Below, piece after piece: positions 1-11,200 of a stretch of 64,000 bases of DNA. Each line of letters starts with the position of its first letter. The first letter of the stretch is position 1. The DNA comes from Desmodus rotundus. Taxonomy: Eukaryota > Chordata > Mammalia > Chiroptera > Phyllostomidae. Location of the stretch: positions 98,931,951 through 98,995,950 of the forward strand of contig NC_071389.1 of the NCBI RefSeq assembly GCF_022682495.2, in the 5' to 3' direction. Made by a program: the position numbers and the translations under genes. A model generated the notes under the pieces. That model was not told the DNA's origin. It saw only the letters and a list, made by a program, of their open reading frames with translations, and made no database searches.

Positions 1-2430
1 ATTTCTGATTGTATTAAATATACCTTATCTCCATTTTGTGTTTTTGGTTTAATGGGTTGAACAGAATTCAAACTTGAGTTTTGTACTTGCTTCCTGGTGA
101 ATACCTAACTGAAATGCAGGACATTTCAGACCAACATCATAGAGTTCTGGAAAGACCAGAAAAGGACACCAAATACATTTTTCCTGCCCTTGGCCTCCAG
201 GAATGATAGAGGCCACCCATCGATCCTAAAATTCTAGTTAGACCAGCGATTTACGAATAATTCAAGTGTTTGAAAGGTATGTAGTCACAGTGAGGAGTCA
301 GGACCCTAGGTCCCTGTAGAGAAGTAGATTTAATACCTTAAATCAGGGCTAGGATGAAAGACGGATAATCCTATCGAACTAGCTTCTGTAGAAGATTGTG
401 TTATGTAACAATCCCAAGGAATTACTATGGAGCCTTAATGTTTGTATTGAAATTAAGTACTGATTTTACATCTTGATTGAATATAAACAATGACGGCAGG
501 GGTGTCCTCTGGTTATCCATTTTATCCTCACTGCCTAGAACCATGTTCAGCACATAGTGGGTGCTCAGCATATAAATTTTTTAATAAATGGTGTCCAGGG
601 AACTAAGTAACTGAAGAGGCATTTCTATGGTTCCAGGACTTCAAACTACTTCACAGAAAATGGAAACAACCACTCAGCAGCATAAATACAAATGTTGCAC
701 CTTTTGCTGATGTATATTACATTTATACTTACTTATCTATTGCTGTATAACAACTCATCACATTAAGAATTATTTTGCTTACAAATAACCAATTTGGTCA
801 GGACTCATTGGGGACTGCTCATTTTTCTCCATGTAGTGTCATTGGAGTAGATCCACTGGAATTAGTGAATCCACTTCTAAAATGGTCCATTTAGTGCCCA
901 TCCATGGGTGTCCTCAGCATGGCAACTAGGTTTTAGGATTAGGAATCAAATGCTGACGGTCTCTTAAGGCCTAGCCTAAAAATTGGCTCAGTCATTTCCA
1001 CTGTAGTCTGTAGGCTGAAACAGAACACTGAGTTCAATTAGACTCAGTGGTAGGGTACAGACTGTCACCTCTCCGTGGAAGAAGTGTCAGTTTATGGCCA
1101 TGTTTAAATCTGTCAACACCCTATATCCTCCAAAGTGAAAGTGCTATCATGTAGCTTTGCCCACCCCGCAGATCCTGCTGCCCAGATAAAAGCACCTTCA
1201 ACAATTTACTTCCTCTGAATTTATATCCATATTTCTACCTGAAGTGCTTACTCTGATCTCTTGGTATTTCAGTTTTAGACATTATCTGTTGACTTCCTAC
1301 TCAATATGAGGATCTAATGATAATCCAAGTAGTATATTTTGAACACATTTAACTTTTTCCTAGAATTTATTTTTTACTTGTTTATCTTTTCTTATATCTA
1401 GCCTTCCCATATTCCCCACCAGTACCATGAAATGTTTCTCAATCCAATTTTTTCAGACCTCTCCTTTTTTATCTCTGGGAGCCCTCTATACATCCTGTTC
1501 CAATCTGGATTATCTGGACAGGTGATAAAAATGAACTGAACAAGGCAGCAACTTGAATGCAGCACTTAAAAACACATGCCAAGTACTTCAAAATGTGAAT
1601 GTTCAAGTGTTTTAAGTTACTGAGTTGAGAATTACCCTTTCGAGGAAGGACATGAAACCCACCTTACTCTAATCCCTGACATTGTGTTCCTAGACCTTCA
1701 GTGACTGTTGAGTGAATACTACACAGATTATTAGAATGTTCTTAAAGTTACTAAGGAAGTGCTTTCTACACATTCTTGGCCAGATCAACTTTTGTCCCTG
1801 TAATGGATACAATAAGCAGTCACATGCAGAATTACTCTCAATTTGTCAAGCCTTAAAAATTTCTTTCCTATTCTCTGGTGCCAAAGCATGAGGTCTACTG
1901 TCCTTTGCATGGCTCTGGATTCTATTGCTTTAACCAGCAGATCTAGAAGTACCAGGTAGACACACAGCAGATAAATATATAATTTAGCAGGTAAGTAATT
2001 TTACTTTCATAATGGGAAACAATTTTAAAGCTGGCTACTAGATATTTCCTTTTTGTTTTATCTCCATAGTACCATATGAAATTATTACCATAATTTCTGC
2101 AGTAAAATCCAGAACGCTGGGGGCGGCACTGAAGAACAGGATGGGAGGGCTTCCATGGAACACCACTGACCACGCGTGCTTCGGCTCCTTCCAGACAATA
2201 CTGTGGCTCGGCGTTTTTATGAGGTTCAGGACGGTCTCTACAAATAGGTCTGGAATTACAGTGTGCAGCTAATTATCTAGGTGCCTGTTAAAAGTGCACA
2301 GCTTTCTTGTGACCCATTGTCAGAGATAGTCTGAACAGGCCTGCTATGTGGTTCAGGCATCTGCAGTTTTTGCAAACTCCTGTGTGATTTGGTGGTGGTC
2401 TGCAACTACACTGTAAAACGGAATCCTAGA
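1..2430. other. Upstream intergenic sequence, no gene recognised
   Basis: AT-rich. About 715-1000 (starting CTTATCTATTGCTGTATAAC) resembles an old dispersed repeat. In mammals the 3' end of NOL8 lies a few kilobases upstream of IARS1, but I see nothing here that proves it. A reverse-strand frame at 1943-2173 has no recognised family. Confidence 0.4.
515..595 (+). mobile_element. MIR/L2 3' fragment
   Basis: ATGTTCAGCACATAGTGGGT, then GCTCAGCATATAAA, matches the shared MIR/L2 tail. Confidence 0.4.
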
Positions 2431-2758
2431 GCCAAGGCTGCTTCCTGTAATGGCTACCTAGGAAATTGGGATCGCTTGCTCGCAGTCCCACGCTACAATT
2501 ACCCAGGCCACTGTGGCTGGATTTGATTGGTCTAACATAGAAAGGTGAACACTGACAAACGAATGCATCTGTGTGACAACACCCATCAGAATGCACAATT
2601 TCAGCCGCCACTCACTGCCCACCCCAATCAGCCCCCACCCCAGAAGCCACTTCAGGATCCTTCCACCGTTATTCAAGCTACTCGGAATTGCCCGGTTGCC
2701 TTCCCAGCCAGGACCGCGGAAGAAGCGACAAGGTGGGAGTGGTAAGATAGTCACTCAG

Positions 2759-2763
2759 CCAAT
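2759..2763 (+). promoter_or_regulatory. CCAAT box
   Basis: CCAAT within CAGCCAATAGC, a good NF-Y-type context, about 80 bases upstream of the CARE-like site. A second, inverted copy is at 2526-2530. Confidence 0.45.
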
Positions 2764-2838
2764 AGCCGTTCTCTTTGTTACCGGGTGTCTGACGACGCAC
2801 GCTGATTAGCTGGCGAGTAATCAGGTGCGGCCTCGGCG

Positions 2839-2846
2839 TTGCATCA
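2839..2846 (-). promoter_or_regulatory. CARE-like (ATF4/C-EBP amino-acid response) site
   Basis: TTGCATCA on the + strand reads TGATGCAAC on the - strand, extended by one base. This fits the published C/EBP-ATF response element form TGATGXAAX and matches the core of the CHOP amino-acid response element. It lies inside the CpG-rich promoter. Aminoacyl-tRNA synthetase genes are known ATF4 targets, so a functional role is plausible but inferred. Confidence 0.6.
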
Positions 2847-2914
2847 CCTTGGGTCGCCCGGCGGCAGCAGCGTGCACGCCCTCTTTCCTTGGAGAGACGG
2901 CTAGGGGACGTCAG
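2847..2914 (+). other. IARS1: Candidate non-coding first exon of IARS1 (5' UTR)
   Basis: The coding region begins inside an exon whose acceptor is at 8096, so at least one upstream leader exon must exist. The best donor in the CpG block is TCAG|GTACTG at 2914/2915. The 5' limit given is arbitrary (placed after the CARE site). Other possible donors are at 2740 (GTG|GTAAGA) and 3284 (GAA|GTAAGC), so alternative first exons are possible. Confidence 0.35.
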
Positions 2915-2937
2915 GTACTGCACCTCAGGAACACGAT

Positions 2938-2951
2938 GGGCGGGGGGGCGG
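2938..2951 (+). promoter_or_regulatory. GC box (Sp1/KLF-type)
   Basis: GGGCGGGGGGGCGG contains two overlapping GGGCGG-type sites. It lies just downstream of the candidate first-exon donor, inside the CpG-rich block. Confidence 0.5.
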
Positions 2952-3000
2952 TTAATGTCCCTGCGGGGCTGTGGGGTAGTTGCGTGCTTATGTATTTCCA

Positions 3001-5290
3001 CGGAGAAGATTGGGAGGGGCTGTAAGTGGGCTAAAGAACTCGGAACTGGGTACGAATCCTAGCTGTCTTGCGGGATTTTTCAACCCTTTGAAGTTCCTTT
3101 ACGACCTGGCATCGTGGTAACACTTGGTGGTTGTGGAATTTGGTGTGATCGAGCTTGCTGGAGAGGTGCAGGCGGTGGGTGAAATTAGAAATAACTTCGA
3201 AGTCGATGTATTCATAAGAACAGGTCTAGTACTACGTTCCCGTGAAAGGGCGTTCATTGCCGGCTACCAGGGACTGGAGGCGAAGTAAGCACGGCCTTGT
3301 TCTCGGCGCTCGCAGTCTGACTAACGCCGTGTGCACGCCCGAGGAAGGAAGACCTTTGGGATTTCGAGGTGGGAGCAGACGGCTTCCGAGGAGCTGCGAT
3401 AGGTTTGGGGCCTTGAAGATAAGTAGGAATTGCGGGGGACAGAGGACCCAGAGAACCATGATGAAGTATAGCAGTGAGGACTTAAACAAAATTTAATGTC
3501 ATAACTTTGGCCCAATATTTGGATTTTTTTTTTTTACACCTTGAGCTCTGAAACTGCTTTACAGCGCATAACTTCGCCCTTTTGGGCTCCGAAACCGCCT
3601 GCAGAGCGAGCAGCTTCTGTGTGCTGATGGTGCTGCTGTTTCATAAATTGTACTTCTTTCGTAGTGGTTAAATAATACTCCCTGTACTATAATTGCGTGG
3701 TCAAAGACGGCCTTTTTTTCCTACTGGCCGCCATTCTCACCGCACAACCCCACTTGGCCTCACTCCAGAGTCAGCCCACCACTGAAAGTCCAGTTGGCCC
3801 ACCAATCAGAAAACCAATTTTAATATGCCCGTAGGGTCTTGTTTTCCCTAGCAATCCATCTGTTTGATCACCAGACTTTTGCAACTTTTGTCTTTACAAA
3901 CCCTGCCTTCTGCCCTCCATTTTGGAACACATTGTTCATCTGTTTCCTAGTTTGCAAATCAACTGAATAAATGTAATTTTCAAGAAAGGTTTCTCAGGAC
4001 TTTTGTTTATAGCTGGATTTCAATGTGTGTTGATACAGGAAGGGGGCGATCATCCCTGCAGCTTATGGTGTTTGTGAGGAACTAGTGGGAGATGGAACTT
4101 AGCTTCCAGACTTACGAATATGTAGTTTCCTTCTTGAGTGAAGTGTTTGAAATGAATCCAGAAGAGAATATTAAGTTTTTTATAAGGTGGCACAATATTA
4201 CTTTTAGCATTCAGGTTTTACATAGAGCTCAGGAAGGATGATACTAAAAGAGAAGTAAAAGATTTAGAGGTTTTCCATAATATGATGAACTTATAAATAC
4301 TAGTAAAATTAAAGATTATAATACCTTTATCATAAGTGACTAAAGAGTGAATTATATATACAGGAGAGAAGGCAGCTAAGTGTAGATTGTACTCTTTAAA
4401 TGTTTTTTGAAAGATGATGTAGTGGCTGGGCAGGGGCAATAGAAGAATTTGGGGGCAAAGAAATCATAGCTTAAGTGAATGACATGTGATTGTTGTGATC
4501 TGTAATAGCTGTTATTTCACCGATTAAGTTAGCATTGTGAACGTTTATGGCCTTTATTTTACAGATGACACAACTGAAGTTTAAAGGTTGAGTAACTGTT
4601 CCTATAGGTTATATACTAAGTGGTGGCACCTTAACTGTCACATTTCAAAGCAATTATCATGGGCCAGGAAGAGCACATGGTGTGGGATAGATTGGGAAGG
4701 CAGGTAGGAGCATCACTGAGGAAAACCAAAGGATGCTGACAAAGGGATGCATTCAAACAAACGTTTTTTTGAGCAGTGTAGGTTAGATAGTAAGATACTA
4801 CTGCCAGCAACAAGTTTACAGTTGAATTGGAGAGTGTGTGGAACGTGCAATGCACATATACTACACTATGTAGGAGATTCAGGGGAGGGAGGTATTCTGA
4901 AAACGAAGAATCTGAAAACCTGATAAAGGAGAGTCCATTTAAGCTAAGTAGTGTTAGAGTATGTGGAGAAAGGGCTTGATAGAGGAGAATGGTTTTGCTT
5001 ATCAGCAGTGACCAAGAGAGTGATGTAGCTAGACCTAGAGTTTTATAGGAATAAATAAAAGGAGTAAGATAGTAGTTTAGGGTAAGAATATGGTGGCCTT
5101 GGGTGTTCCATTGAAAAGTCTACAGAATGCTGTTGGCAGTGAGGACCCATCGGATTTCTTTTTAATTCAGATATGTTACTTTCAGAGCTTTTCCATTGTG
5201 AGGGTTAATCTATACCGGTATGTAGGATTCAAAACGGTATGTAGTGTGAAGTGTTTAAAAAACTTTAACTTTACAGCTGAAAGTCTTGGG
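3001..5290. other. First part of IARS1 5' intron
   Basis: A second, weaker CpG-containing patch lies at about 3240-3620 (for example TTCTCGGCGCTCGCAG). Beyond that AT-rich DNA with one MIR fragment. No coding exon seen. Confidence 0.4.
4540..4640 (-). mobile_element. MIR SINE fragment
   Basis: TTTTACAGATGACACAACTG, then AGTAACTGTTCCTATAGG, the antisense of the MIR core. Confidence 0.5.
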
Positions 5291-5295
5291 TTTGT

Positions 5296-5790
5296 TTTTT
5301 TTTTTTTTGTAAGTAAGATTTTATTGGGCCAAAACTACTAGCCAAGGGGCCACTAGCATGGTTAGGTAGAAAAGACAGCACGTCCATTGTTCCAGAGTTT
5401 GGCACGTTCTTATACTTTTAAGTTAGTGGGAAAGAAGAAGAAAGAGGAAGACTGAAAGAATTTACATTAGTTTTGGGCAAGGGGTAGTAGAAGGTGAAGT
5501 GCGACACGCTCTGGGATAAGCACAGAGTTCGCATATACAAATGTCCACTCCCATAAATTGGCTGGATACAGCAGGCAGGAAAGCCCATGTACAAATAAGC
5601 AGAAGATCTGGTGTTGAATGGGGTTTGGCTGAACAAGTGGAAATAGCCACCTGGAAATTAAATCCAAAGTTCCAACAGGCAAAACAGGAATGTGAACAAT
5701 ATTTTATTAGCTGGTCAGCAGCCAGTAGCACACTAACAGTTCTGTTTTTTTCACTCTCCGGCCTCTGTAATGTAATTTGAAACATATCAG
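5296..5790 (-). mobile_element. Unidentified reverse-strand retroposed sequence with poly-A
   Basis: Poly-T (5296-5308) followed by TTTATT at 5320-5325 is the reverse of an AATAAA signal about 12 bases before a poly-A tail. The ~480 bp beyond hold an open reverse-strand frame (5462-5785) with no recognised family. It could be a processed transcript or the 3' part of an LTR. Confidence 0.4.
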
Positions 5791-5795
5791 AAACT

Positions 5796-5930
5796 ATGTG
5801 TGGTGTCAGGTGGGTACAAGGTATATTGGGATGATCACTTAGTAGTTTATATAATGTCTATAATCACTGAGGTGTACACTAGAAACTAATATAACCTGTA
5901 TGTCAGCTGTAGTTGAAAATAAAAAATAAT
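5796..5930 (+). mobile_element. Old L1 3' UTR fragment
   Basis: GTGTCAGGTGGGTACAAG to GTCAGCTGTAGTTGAAAAT is homologous to 37920-38040. A truncated SINE follows at once. Confidence 0.5.
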
Positions 5931-5932
5931 TT

Positions 5933-6032
5933 TTTTAAAGGTTCTATTTATTTTTGAGAGGGGAAGGGAGGGAGAAAGAGAGGGAGAGAAACATCAATGT
6001 GTGGTTGCCTCTCACACACCCCCTGCTGGAAG
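5933..6032 (-). mobile_element. Ves-type SINE, truncated
   Basis: Reverse-oriented tail and body (GAGAGAAACATCAATGTGTG, then GGTTGCCTCTC). The tRNA-derived head is missing. Confidence 0.75.
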
Positions 6033-6169
6033 AAGACATATAAAGGGAGAGAAAGAAGGAGTAGAACAAGGAAGCAGGAAAGAGAGGAAGAAGGTGTTAA
6101 AAGAAAGAAAAAATAATAATAATAAAGAATTACTTTAAAAAAGAAAAAACAATCCTGTTGGCTTCAAAC

Positions 6170-6830
6170 TGCCAGTTTTGCTGGTCTTTTGGCTACAGCC
6201 AGCTCCAGGTGCCTAGCACAGCTCCCCACCAGCACTCAGGCTGCCTCTGGCCCAGCTCTCCAGCGGCCAGCCTCCGGACCCACAGGTTCAGGCACTCACC
6301 CTCCTCGGGTTCATAAGGAGCCTTCCGTGATTCGCACTCTCCCCCGTTGCACACCTTTGAGGGAGTGCCAGGCGGCCTTGCTGGGTGGAGAGGAGACTGG
6401 AGCTGCTCCTGCAGGAGAGTTCCCCAAAGTGCCCCCTAGGGTCTTTCTTTTTGAGAAAATCCTCCTGCTGAATCCTGCTGCTCCATACAAGGAAGGACCT
6501 GTCCTCTCACATAGCCCACCTCTCCAGCTAGACCGGGGACTGACCGGGTCAGGGCCGCACAGGGCCCAACTCTCAACTCTCCCCAACTGGTGCCCAGGGT
6601 CTCCATGTGTTTACCACTTCATCCTTATTCCCCTCCCTGCAACTTCAGGCAACCAGAACTCTCTCCATGCTGCTCAAACCTTGTTTGGCAGGGGAGGGAG
6701 CTGTTAACCCGGCTTTCTCCCAGGAGTCCTGCAGCAGGCTGTAGTCACCCTGGTGCCTGAGCTGGTCCCAGGGACCTTTTTGTCCTGAAGCAGTCCCCTT
6801 ACCGTCTGTTTTTTCAGTATCCTCTATACT
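6170..6830. other. Unidentified GC-rich block with long open frame
   Basis: GC-rich and with more CpG than its AT-rich flanks. It has a + frame open from about 6189 to 6707 without an ATG start, and a - frame open at 6311-6586. I recognise no protein or repeat. It sits between two old L1 3' ends, so an ERV or L1 5' region is the likeliest source. Confidence 0.4.
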
Positions 6831-6954
6831 TTTTGGTCTATATTCATAAACGCTGGGGTACTGTTGGCTGTTCGCTTTGTTCCTCAGTAAAATGGCGAGG
6901 TGTTTTCACATCATGGCCTTGTTTTAGGTTGTGGTTTTTTAGATATGTCAAAAG

Positions 6955-7985
6955 CTCAAGTAACAAAACAAAAAGTAGATAAACTCTACTTCACCAACTT
7001 AAAAGTATATGTGCTTCAGATAACAACATGAAGAAAATGAAAAGAAAGCCTACAGAATGGGAGAAATTTTTGCAAATTACATAACTGAGAAGCTTATATC
7101 TGGAATGTACAAAGCACTCTTACAACTCAAAAGAACAAGCAAATAAGCAAATTATACATTGGGCAAAGGATGAATACACATGTCTGTAAGAAAATATTAA
7201 AAATGCTCAGTATTGCTAATCATTAAGGAAATGGAAATCAAAACCACAGTTACCATTTCCTATCCACTAAGATTTCCTGTAATCCACTAATGGGTAATAA
7301 AGAGTGAGGACTTAGAGAAACTTCAATCTTCATTCACTGCTGGAAGAATATTTTAAGATGCAGCAGCTATGGAAAAAAGTTTGGCAGTTTCTTAAAAAGT
7401 TAAACACAGTTATGGTATGATCCAGCAATTCTACTCGTAGGTATATACCCAAGTGAACTGAAAACATATGTTCACACAAAAAACTTGTACATGTAATTCA
7501 TGGCATTGTTCAATAGCCAAAAAGTGGAAACAGCCCTAATGTCCATTCACTGATGAATGGATAAACAAAATGTGGCATGTTTTTACAGTAAAATATTACT
7601 TGGTATTAAAAAGATAATGAAATATCAATACATATTATTACATGGATGGACCTTGAATGCCTAATTCTAAACAAAAGGAGCCAGATAAAATAGGCTATAT
7701 ATATATAATTTTACTATGCGAAATGTACAGAGGAGAAAAATGTATAGAAGCCGAAAGCAGATTAATGGTTGTTGAGGGGCTCCGGAAGGAGGGAATGGAG
7801 AGTAACTGCTAATGTGTATGGGGTTTTAGAGGAGACAGGGGAGGCAGTGATGAAGATGTTCCAGAATTAAAGAATGGTGATGGTTATACAATTTGTGAAT
7901 ATACTAAAATACTCCAAATTGTACACTTTAAAAAGGTGAACTTCATAGTGCCTGAACTTTACCTGAAAAAAGCTATAATTATTTT
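6955..7985 (+). mobile_element. Old L1 3' end
   Basis: Decayed ORF2 C-terminal coding and 3' UTR in sense orientation: ATGGAAATCAAAACCACAG, then a remnant resembling the L1 AMDW segment, then GGACCTTGAATGCC and the 3' UTR ending near AGTGCCTGAACTTTACC. It lies just upstream of IARS1 coding exon 1. Confidence 0.6.
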
Positions 7986-8096
7986 TAATGTGTCTTGTAG
8001 TGTCAGGGGTAGTAATATATACATTCATTTTGATGTATGATAATCTTTACTCCTAGATCTCTATTTTGAAAATAATAAATTTGGTTTCTTTTGCAG

Positions 8097-8219
8097 CACC
8101 AAAATGGTTCAAGTTCCAGAAAACATTGATTTCCCTGCCGAAGAAGAGAAAATCTTGAAGTTCTGGTCTGAATTTAATTGTTTTCAAGAATGCCTAAAGC
8201 AGTCAAAACATAGGCCAAA
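8097..8219 (+). CDS. IARS1: IARS1 coding exon 1 (start codon exon)
   Basis: The acceptor TTTTGCAG ends at 8096. Seven bases of 5' UTR precede ATG at 8104, and the donor is CCAAA|GTATGT. It encodes residues 1-38 plus two bases and opens [15 protein letters not shown]. The exon ends in phase 2 and joins the next one to give PKFTFYDG. Intron read-through meets a TAA at 8284-8286. Confidence 0.96.
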
Positions 8220-11200
8220 GTATGTGAATTTCTTTGGTAAAGATAGAGTCCCTAAGAATAATCATTACTTGACTGTGTCCCATTAAGGCAAGAACTTTGT
8301 GTTCACCTTTATACTCCCAGAGTCTCCTAGGTCTTTATAGTGGGTGCTCTCAGTTGTACATATACAGTGAATGGATGAGTTCTTAATAGGTTAGATTCAG
8401 TTTCTTTAAAAGATCTAAAGAGATTGACTTGAATGTTCTAATAAAATTCCAGTGTTGAAAGCCATTTAAATTTGAACCATTATTAACTAGAGTATACATA
8501 ATCACCCTCTCCCTTTCCACTTTTCTCATTATCACCACCTCGTTTAAGTATTTAAACCAGTTGTAGCCTTCTAGTAGGGTACTTTCTGCCTGCACAGGTC
8601 TTCCATTCACCTAAAGAACAGTCCTTTTTTTCAGTCATGTGTTTCATGTACTCAAAAACTTCATGAGATAGGCACTTGTTGCTTTATTTTATTGATGAGT
8701 AACTTAATTGTTCAGCATCAGGATGAGTAACTTATGTTGTGGACTAACCAGTGAAGAATGGGTGGCCCAATGGAGGCCTCTCCAGCTCTCTCATAACTAG
8801 CTTTTTTGAAGGCAAGGCTTCCAGGATATATCTAATTGGTTACCTGAATTTCCTGGTCTCACTGCTTTTCTTCTTCTTGAAGACTCCACTGTGCCAAGAG
8901 CCATCTATTGAAAAATGTTGTCGTACATTTTTGCTGTCTGCTTTAAAGTAACAACATATTTTTATTATATCTGTTAGATTTACTTTCTATGATGGGCCTC
9001 CTTTTGCAACTGGACTGCCTCACTATGGACATATACTTGCAGGGACAATTAAAGATATAGTTACAAGATATGCTCACCAGAGTGGATTTCATGTTGACAG
9101 AAGATTTGGATGGGATTGTCATGGCTTACCTGTGGTATGTTGGAGTTGCCAACCTTATGTTTTGATTTTTTTTTTTTTAAGATTTTATTTTATTTATTTG
9201 TAGAGAGAGGGGAAGGAAGGGAGAAGGAGAGGGAAGGAAACATCAGTGTGTGAGATAAACATCAATCAGTTGCCTCTTGCACGCCCCCAACTGTGCACTA
9301 GGCCTGCAACCCAGGTATGTTACATGACTGGGAATCGAACTGGTGGCCTTTTAGGTCACAGGCCAGCACTCGATCCATTGAGCCACACCAGCCAGGGCTG
9401 ATTTCTTTTTTTAATAAGCATTAAATTCTGTTATGTATATAAGTATGATGAATTTTTACTGTAATCAGACTATTCAACTTCATTTCTGTAATACTATTTA
9501 TAGTTCATTTTCTCTAGATTTTCTGAAAACTAATTTTTTTAATTATGTTTTATTGTCTAGAATTGCTGAATTGCATTTGTTTTATAGGGCCGGGTTGTTA
9601 ACAATCTTATTGTAAATTTTCAGGAATATGAAATTGATAAGCTACTGGGAATCAGAGGACCAGAGGATGTAGCCAAAATGGGGATTATGGAATATAATAA
9701 TCAGTGCCGAACCATTGTGATGAGATATTCTACTGAGTGGAAGGTATGTTTGGTTATTTTCAGTGGAATGAACAAAACTTCTAATTTAAATGGGAGTTGA
9801 AATGGTTTATGACCCTTTGTGCTTTTTTTGATGCTCCCAAAAGTATGGGTGTCTATGTGAGGTTTTAACATGAGAAAGGTCAACCATCCTTTTTAAAGGA
9901 GTGTTTAGCTCCCACCTCCAACCCTAATGCTTGGACTGTAGCTTAAACTGAAGCCTCTTTTATTTCTATGTGCTTAATTAATTAGTCTTCTATATTTAAT
10001 CTTTTATCTGCCCACAGTATATGACAGGAATCAGACTGTCCTAGCAAATAGATTTAACTTGAATGTTGCAATTTTAAAAAATCAGACATTAAAATTAATT
10101 CTAATTTGGATCCATTGTTACATGAATTTCACCCCCATCTTGCCCACTCCTGTTAGTAGTAGAGCTCCCATAGCTGGTACCTTTAGGTAACGGTGAAGTG
10201 CTGTCAGCTCCTGCCCTCTCTTGTTTTTAAAGGCTTAGGAACAAAGGTTCTCAACTCCTTATTCCTTGGCTCTCAATTAATTATTGTGTTGGCCAAAAAA
10301 TTTGTGTGGGTTTTTTTTTTTTTCAGTAAAGTAAAAGACACATTTTTCACTTTCACCAATAACTATTGATTTGGATATTTATGTCAGCTATCTCCCACAT
10401 GGTATAACGTTGATTGTTCTCAGTGTCTCAGTTGGATGGCTGTCCACTTCAACTGATCTACTGGACTGTGGAGCATTGTCCATTGAGAAATCCCCAGCAG
10501 GAAACTTCACAAACCACTTTTGACACATTCAGTAGGTCACAGTGCCTTCTCTATACCCTGCACAAATCTATTTTTGCATTTCAGTTGCTTTTTAAAAACC
10601 TTTTTGAAGTAAGAAAGCTTTATTTTTATTATTATTATTAAAATGGCTACACAAAAATTGACCAATTTTGATAAGTTTTTATTTTTTAATTCACACTGAT
10701 ATGACAGCTATCACAGTACAGTCTAACAAATTGTTTTGATTAAAGGTAAAAGACAACTAAGCTCTACTACAGCCATCTTACAGAAAAAAACAAACTTACT
10801 TTTTGGTCAACCCAATACTTTGTCCGTACAACTTAAAAAGTGTCTGGCTTTTATTTCTTTCACCTTATCCAATGTCTGGCTTCTATTTTTTTCACTTTAT
10901 CCATCTTCTTACCACTTTGACTTCTCAAAATTGCAGTTCTTCAGAATTCCGTATCCTGCTAAGGTATCAGGCTTCAAATATTAATCCTTGTGATCAGATG
11001 AAATGTCAAATCCTATCAAGTCTTTCTTCTTAGTGTCTTATTTAGTCATTTATTTTCATTCCTACAACCTTTCTGTAGCCTTTCACCTCTTTATTTCTGT
11101 AACAGTCTCCTAATTGGTCTCTTGTTCATGTTCTTTTCGCCCACTCTGCCAAGTTACCTCTCCCACAAAACTGTGTTCATCTTGCTCTTCTCTGCTCAGA

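Larger units (their letters stand above)
2500..3000 (+). promoter_or_regulatory. IARS1: CpG-rich promoter of IARS1
   Basis: CpG dinucleotides are clearly enriched from about 2690 to 3000 compared with AT-rich flanks. The block has an inverted CCAAT (ATTGG, 2526-2530), a CCAAT box (2759-2763), TGACG (2790-2794), a CARE-like site (2839-2846), a near-CRE GGACGTCA (2906-2913) and a GC box GGGCGGGGGGGCGG (2938-2951). There is no obvious TATA box. This is the usual arrangement of a housekeeping synthetase promoter and lies about 5.2 kb upstream of the start codon, so a non-coding first exon is expected here. The exact start site cannot be read from the sequence. Confidence 0.75.

Noticed and set aside
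1..300. 3' UTR of NOL8 at the left edge
   Set aside because: Expected nearby from mammalian gene order, but no coding sequence or clear polyadenylation site proves it.
1943..2173. Reverse-strand 76-codon frame as an exon of an upstream gene
   Set aside because: No recognised family and no convincing splice sites in context.
2426..3025. Several overlapping open frames in the promoter region on both strands
   Set aside because: CpG-rich DNA gives long open frames by chance. None resembles a known protein and no splice structure supports them.
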